DNA of 64,000 nucleotides from Tardiphaga sp. 709. GTDB lineage: Bacteria > Pseudomonadota > Alphaproteobacteria > Rhizobiales > Xanthobacteraceae. The stretch's first letter is position 1. Each line of letters begins with the position of its first letter. Below are positions 63,236 to 64,000 of the stretch, one piece after another. The stretch covers positions 1,240,001 through 1,304,000 of the forward strand of contig NZ_CP135529.1 of assembly GCF_032401055.1 (NCBI RefSeq). The letters are read 5' to 3'. A program made the position numbers and the translations under genes. The notes beneath the pieces were generated by a model that searched no databases, was not told the origin of the DNA, and worked only from the letters and a program-made list of their open reading frames with translations.

Positions 63236-64000
63236 ATGCGACGCTCGCTCGGACCATGCCTATTCGCTGCATCGCTGACGCTGGCATCCTTCGGCACCAG
63301 CCATGTCACCGCGCAGACAATTGATACCGTCACGACGACACTGCTGTCCGATTCGCGCGTCATGGCTGCGCTCGAGGCCATCAAGGCCGACGACGCCCGC
63401 ACCCTGAAAGAGCAGATCCGGATCACCGAAATTCCCGCGCCTCCGTTCAAGGAGAACGTGCGCGGCAACTATATTCTGTCACGGTTTCAGGAACTGGGCT
63501 TCAAGGACGCCGTGATTGACGCCGAGGGCAATGTGATCGCCCGGCGCAAGGGCACCGCCGGAACGCCGAAGCTGGTCATCTCCGCACATCAGGACACTGT
63601 ATTTCCCGAGGGGACCGACGTCACGGTGAAGGAAAAGGACGGCGTCTATCTGGCGCCCGGGATCGGTGACGATGCCCGTGGGCTCGCGGCCCTGTTGTCT
63701 TTGATGCAGACCCTCAACACGCAGCAGATCGCGACGGTCGGGGACGTCATGTTCGTCGCCAGCGTCGGCGAAGAAGAGCTGGGCAATCTGCGCGGCGTCA
63801 AAGCCCTGTTTCGCGACAACAAGGACATCGACGGCTTCATCTCGATCGACGGCCTCGGCGTCACGCGCATCGTCAACCAGGGAACAGGAAGCCACCGCTA
63901 CGAGATGATCTTCAAGGGTCCGGGCGGTCACAGTTTTCAGGAATTCGGCTTGCCGAGCGCGACCCATGCGCTGGGCCGCGCGGTCGCGAAAATCTCGGAG
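63236..64000 (+). CDS. Exported M20 family metallopeptidase, cut by window edge
   Basis: An ATG at 63236 after GGAG opens a frame that runs to the right edge, 255 codons without a stop. It begins MRRSLGPCLFAASLTLASFG with a signal peptide ending near SHVTAQTID. M20 metal-site features follow: VISAHQDTVFPEG with His and Asp, PGIGDDARGLAALL with the bridging Asp, and VGEEELGNLRGVKAL with the catalytic Glu pair. GPGGHSFQEFG is in the dimerisation domain. It should be a periplasmic aminopeptidase or carboxypeptidase; its C-terminal part is missing from the window. Confidence 0.88.
   Translation, partial: MRRSLGPCLFAASLTLASFGTSHVTAQTIDTVTTTLLSDSRVMAALEAIKADDARTLKEQIRITEIPAPPFKENVRGNYILSRFQELGFKDAVIDAEGNVIARRKGTAGTPKLVISAHQDTVFPEGTDVTVKEKDGVYLAPGIGDDARGLAALLSLMQTLNTQQIATVGDVMFVASVGEEELGNLRGVKALFRDNKDIDGFISIDGLGVTRIVNQGTGSHRYEMIFKGPGGHSFQEFGLPSATHALGRAVAKISE

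Overview
The window is high-GC DNA from an alphaproteobacterium of the Bradyrhizobium / Afipia / Rhodopseudomonas group (Nitrobacteraceae, formerly Bradyrhizobiaceae). That placement is inferred from family content: an NDUFS6-like zinc finger, a Usg protein, a GroESL operon carrying both a CIRCE element and an alphaproteobacterial RpoH-type promoter, Omp31-like porins, and dispersed palindromic repeats of a kind I associate with these genomes. It reads as chromosomal housekeeping and metabolic DNA. I see no phage genes, transposases, rRNA or CRISPR array. The only RNA gene I can call is tRNA-Leu(TAA). Both window edges cut genes: an alpha/beta hydrolase on the left and an exported M20 peptidase on the right.

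Layout. 0-4.3 kb: hydrolase, membrane protein, zinc finger, FAD monooxygenase, lipoprotein and tRNA-Leu. 4.3-8.6 kb: a leftward acid-sugar catabolic cassette (KdgT-type permease, DUF1537 kinase, PdxA-type dehydrogenase, DeoR regulator) with two copies of one perfect palindrome upstream of it. 8.7-12.3 kb: an overlapping MOSC / ferredoxin-reductase pair, an MHS-family MFS transporter and a RidA protein, all leftward. 12.5-24.8 kb: an XRE-cupin regulator followed by a peptide uptake and hydrolysis island with two tandem paralogous binding proteins, DppB, DppC and a fused DppDF, two M20 enzymes and an M81 (MlrC-like) peptidase. The gap between the two binding proteins keeps a broken fragment of the M20 gene, a footprint of the tandem duplication. 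25-32 kb: crotonase, hydrolase, quinone oxidoreductase, HCCA isomerase, GST, a short MetE-type methionine synthase, Gpt and a CinA-type MoCF protein.

32.4-37.8 kb: a rightward operon of circularly permuted ATP-grasp, alpha-E protein, transglutaminase, Anbu-type proteasome homologue, GNAT and SDR. This is the best candidate for an incompletely understood system. 37.9-46.4 kb: nucleoside transporter, M19 dipeptidase, a cupin with a basic tail, Usg, GroESL, a divergent ArsR/SDR pair with an operator-like palindrome, and a second transglutaminase that lacks the usual catalytic His. 46.6-51.7 kb: a run of very small conserved-looking ORFs, a TPR protein, a DUF2778 L,D-transpeptidase-like protein, a structured non-coding gap, a DUF899 protein and a small hypothetical. 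51.9-64 kb: CHASE-PAS-GAF-GGDEF cyclase, Rrf2/carboxymuconolactone-decarboxylase pair, TctC-type binding protein, phenylalanine hydroxylase tail-to-tail with an AraC regulator, a double-barrel outer membrane protein, two membrane glycosyltransferases, and the truncated M20 peptidase.

All calls come from reading the sequence and its translations. No database search was run, so family names rest on recognised motifs and gene order.
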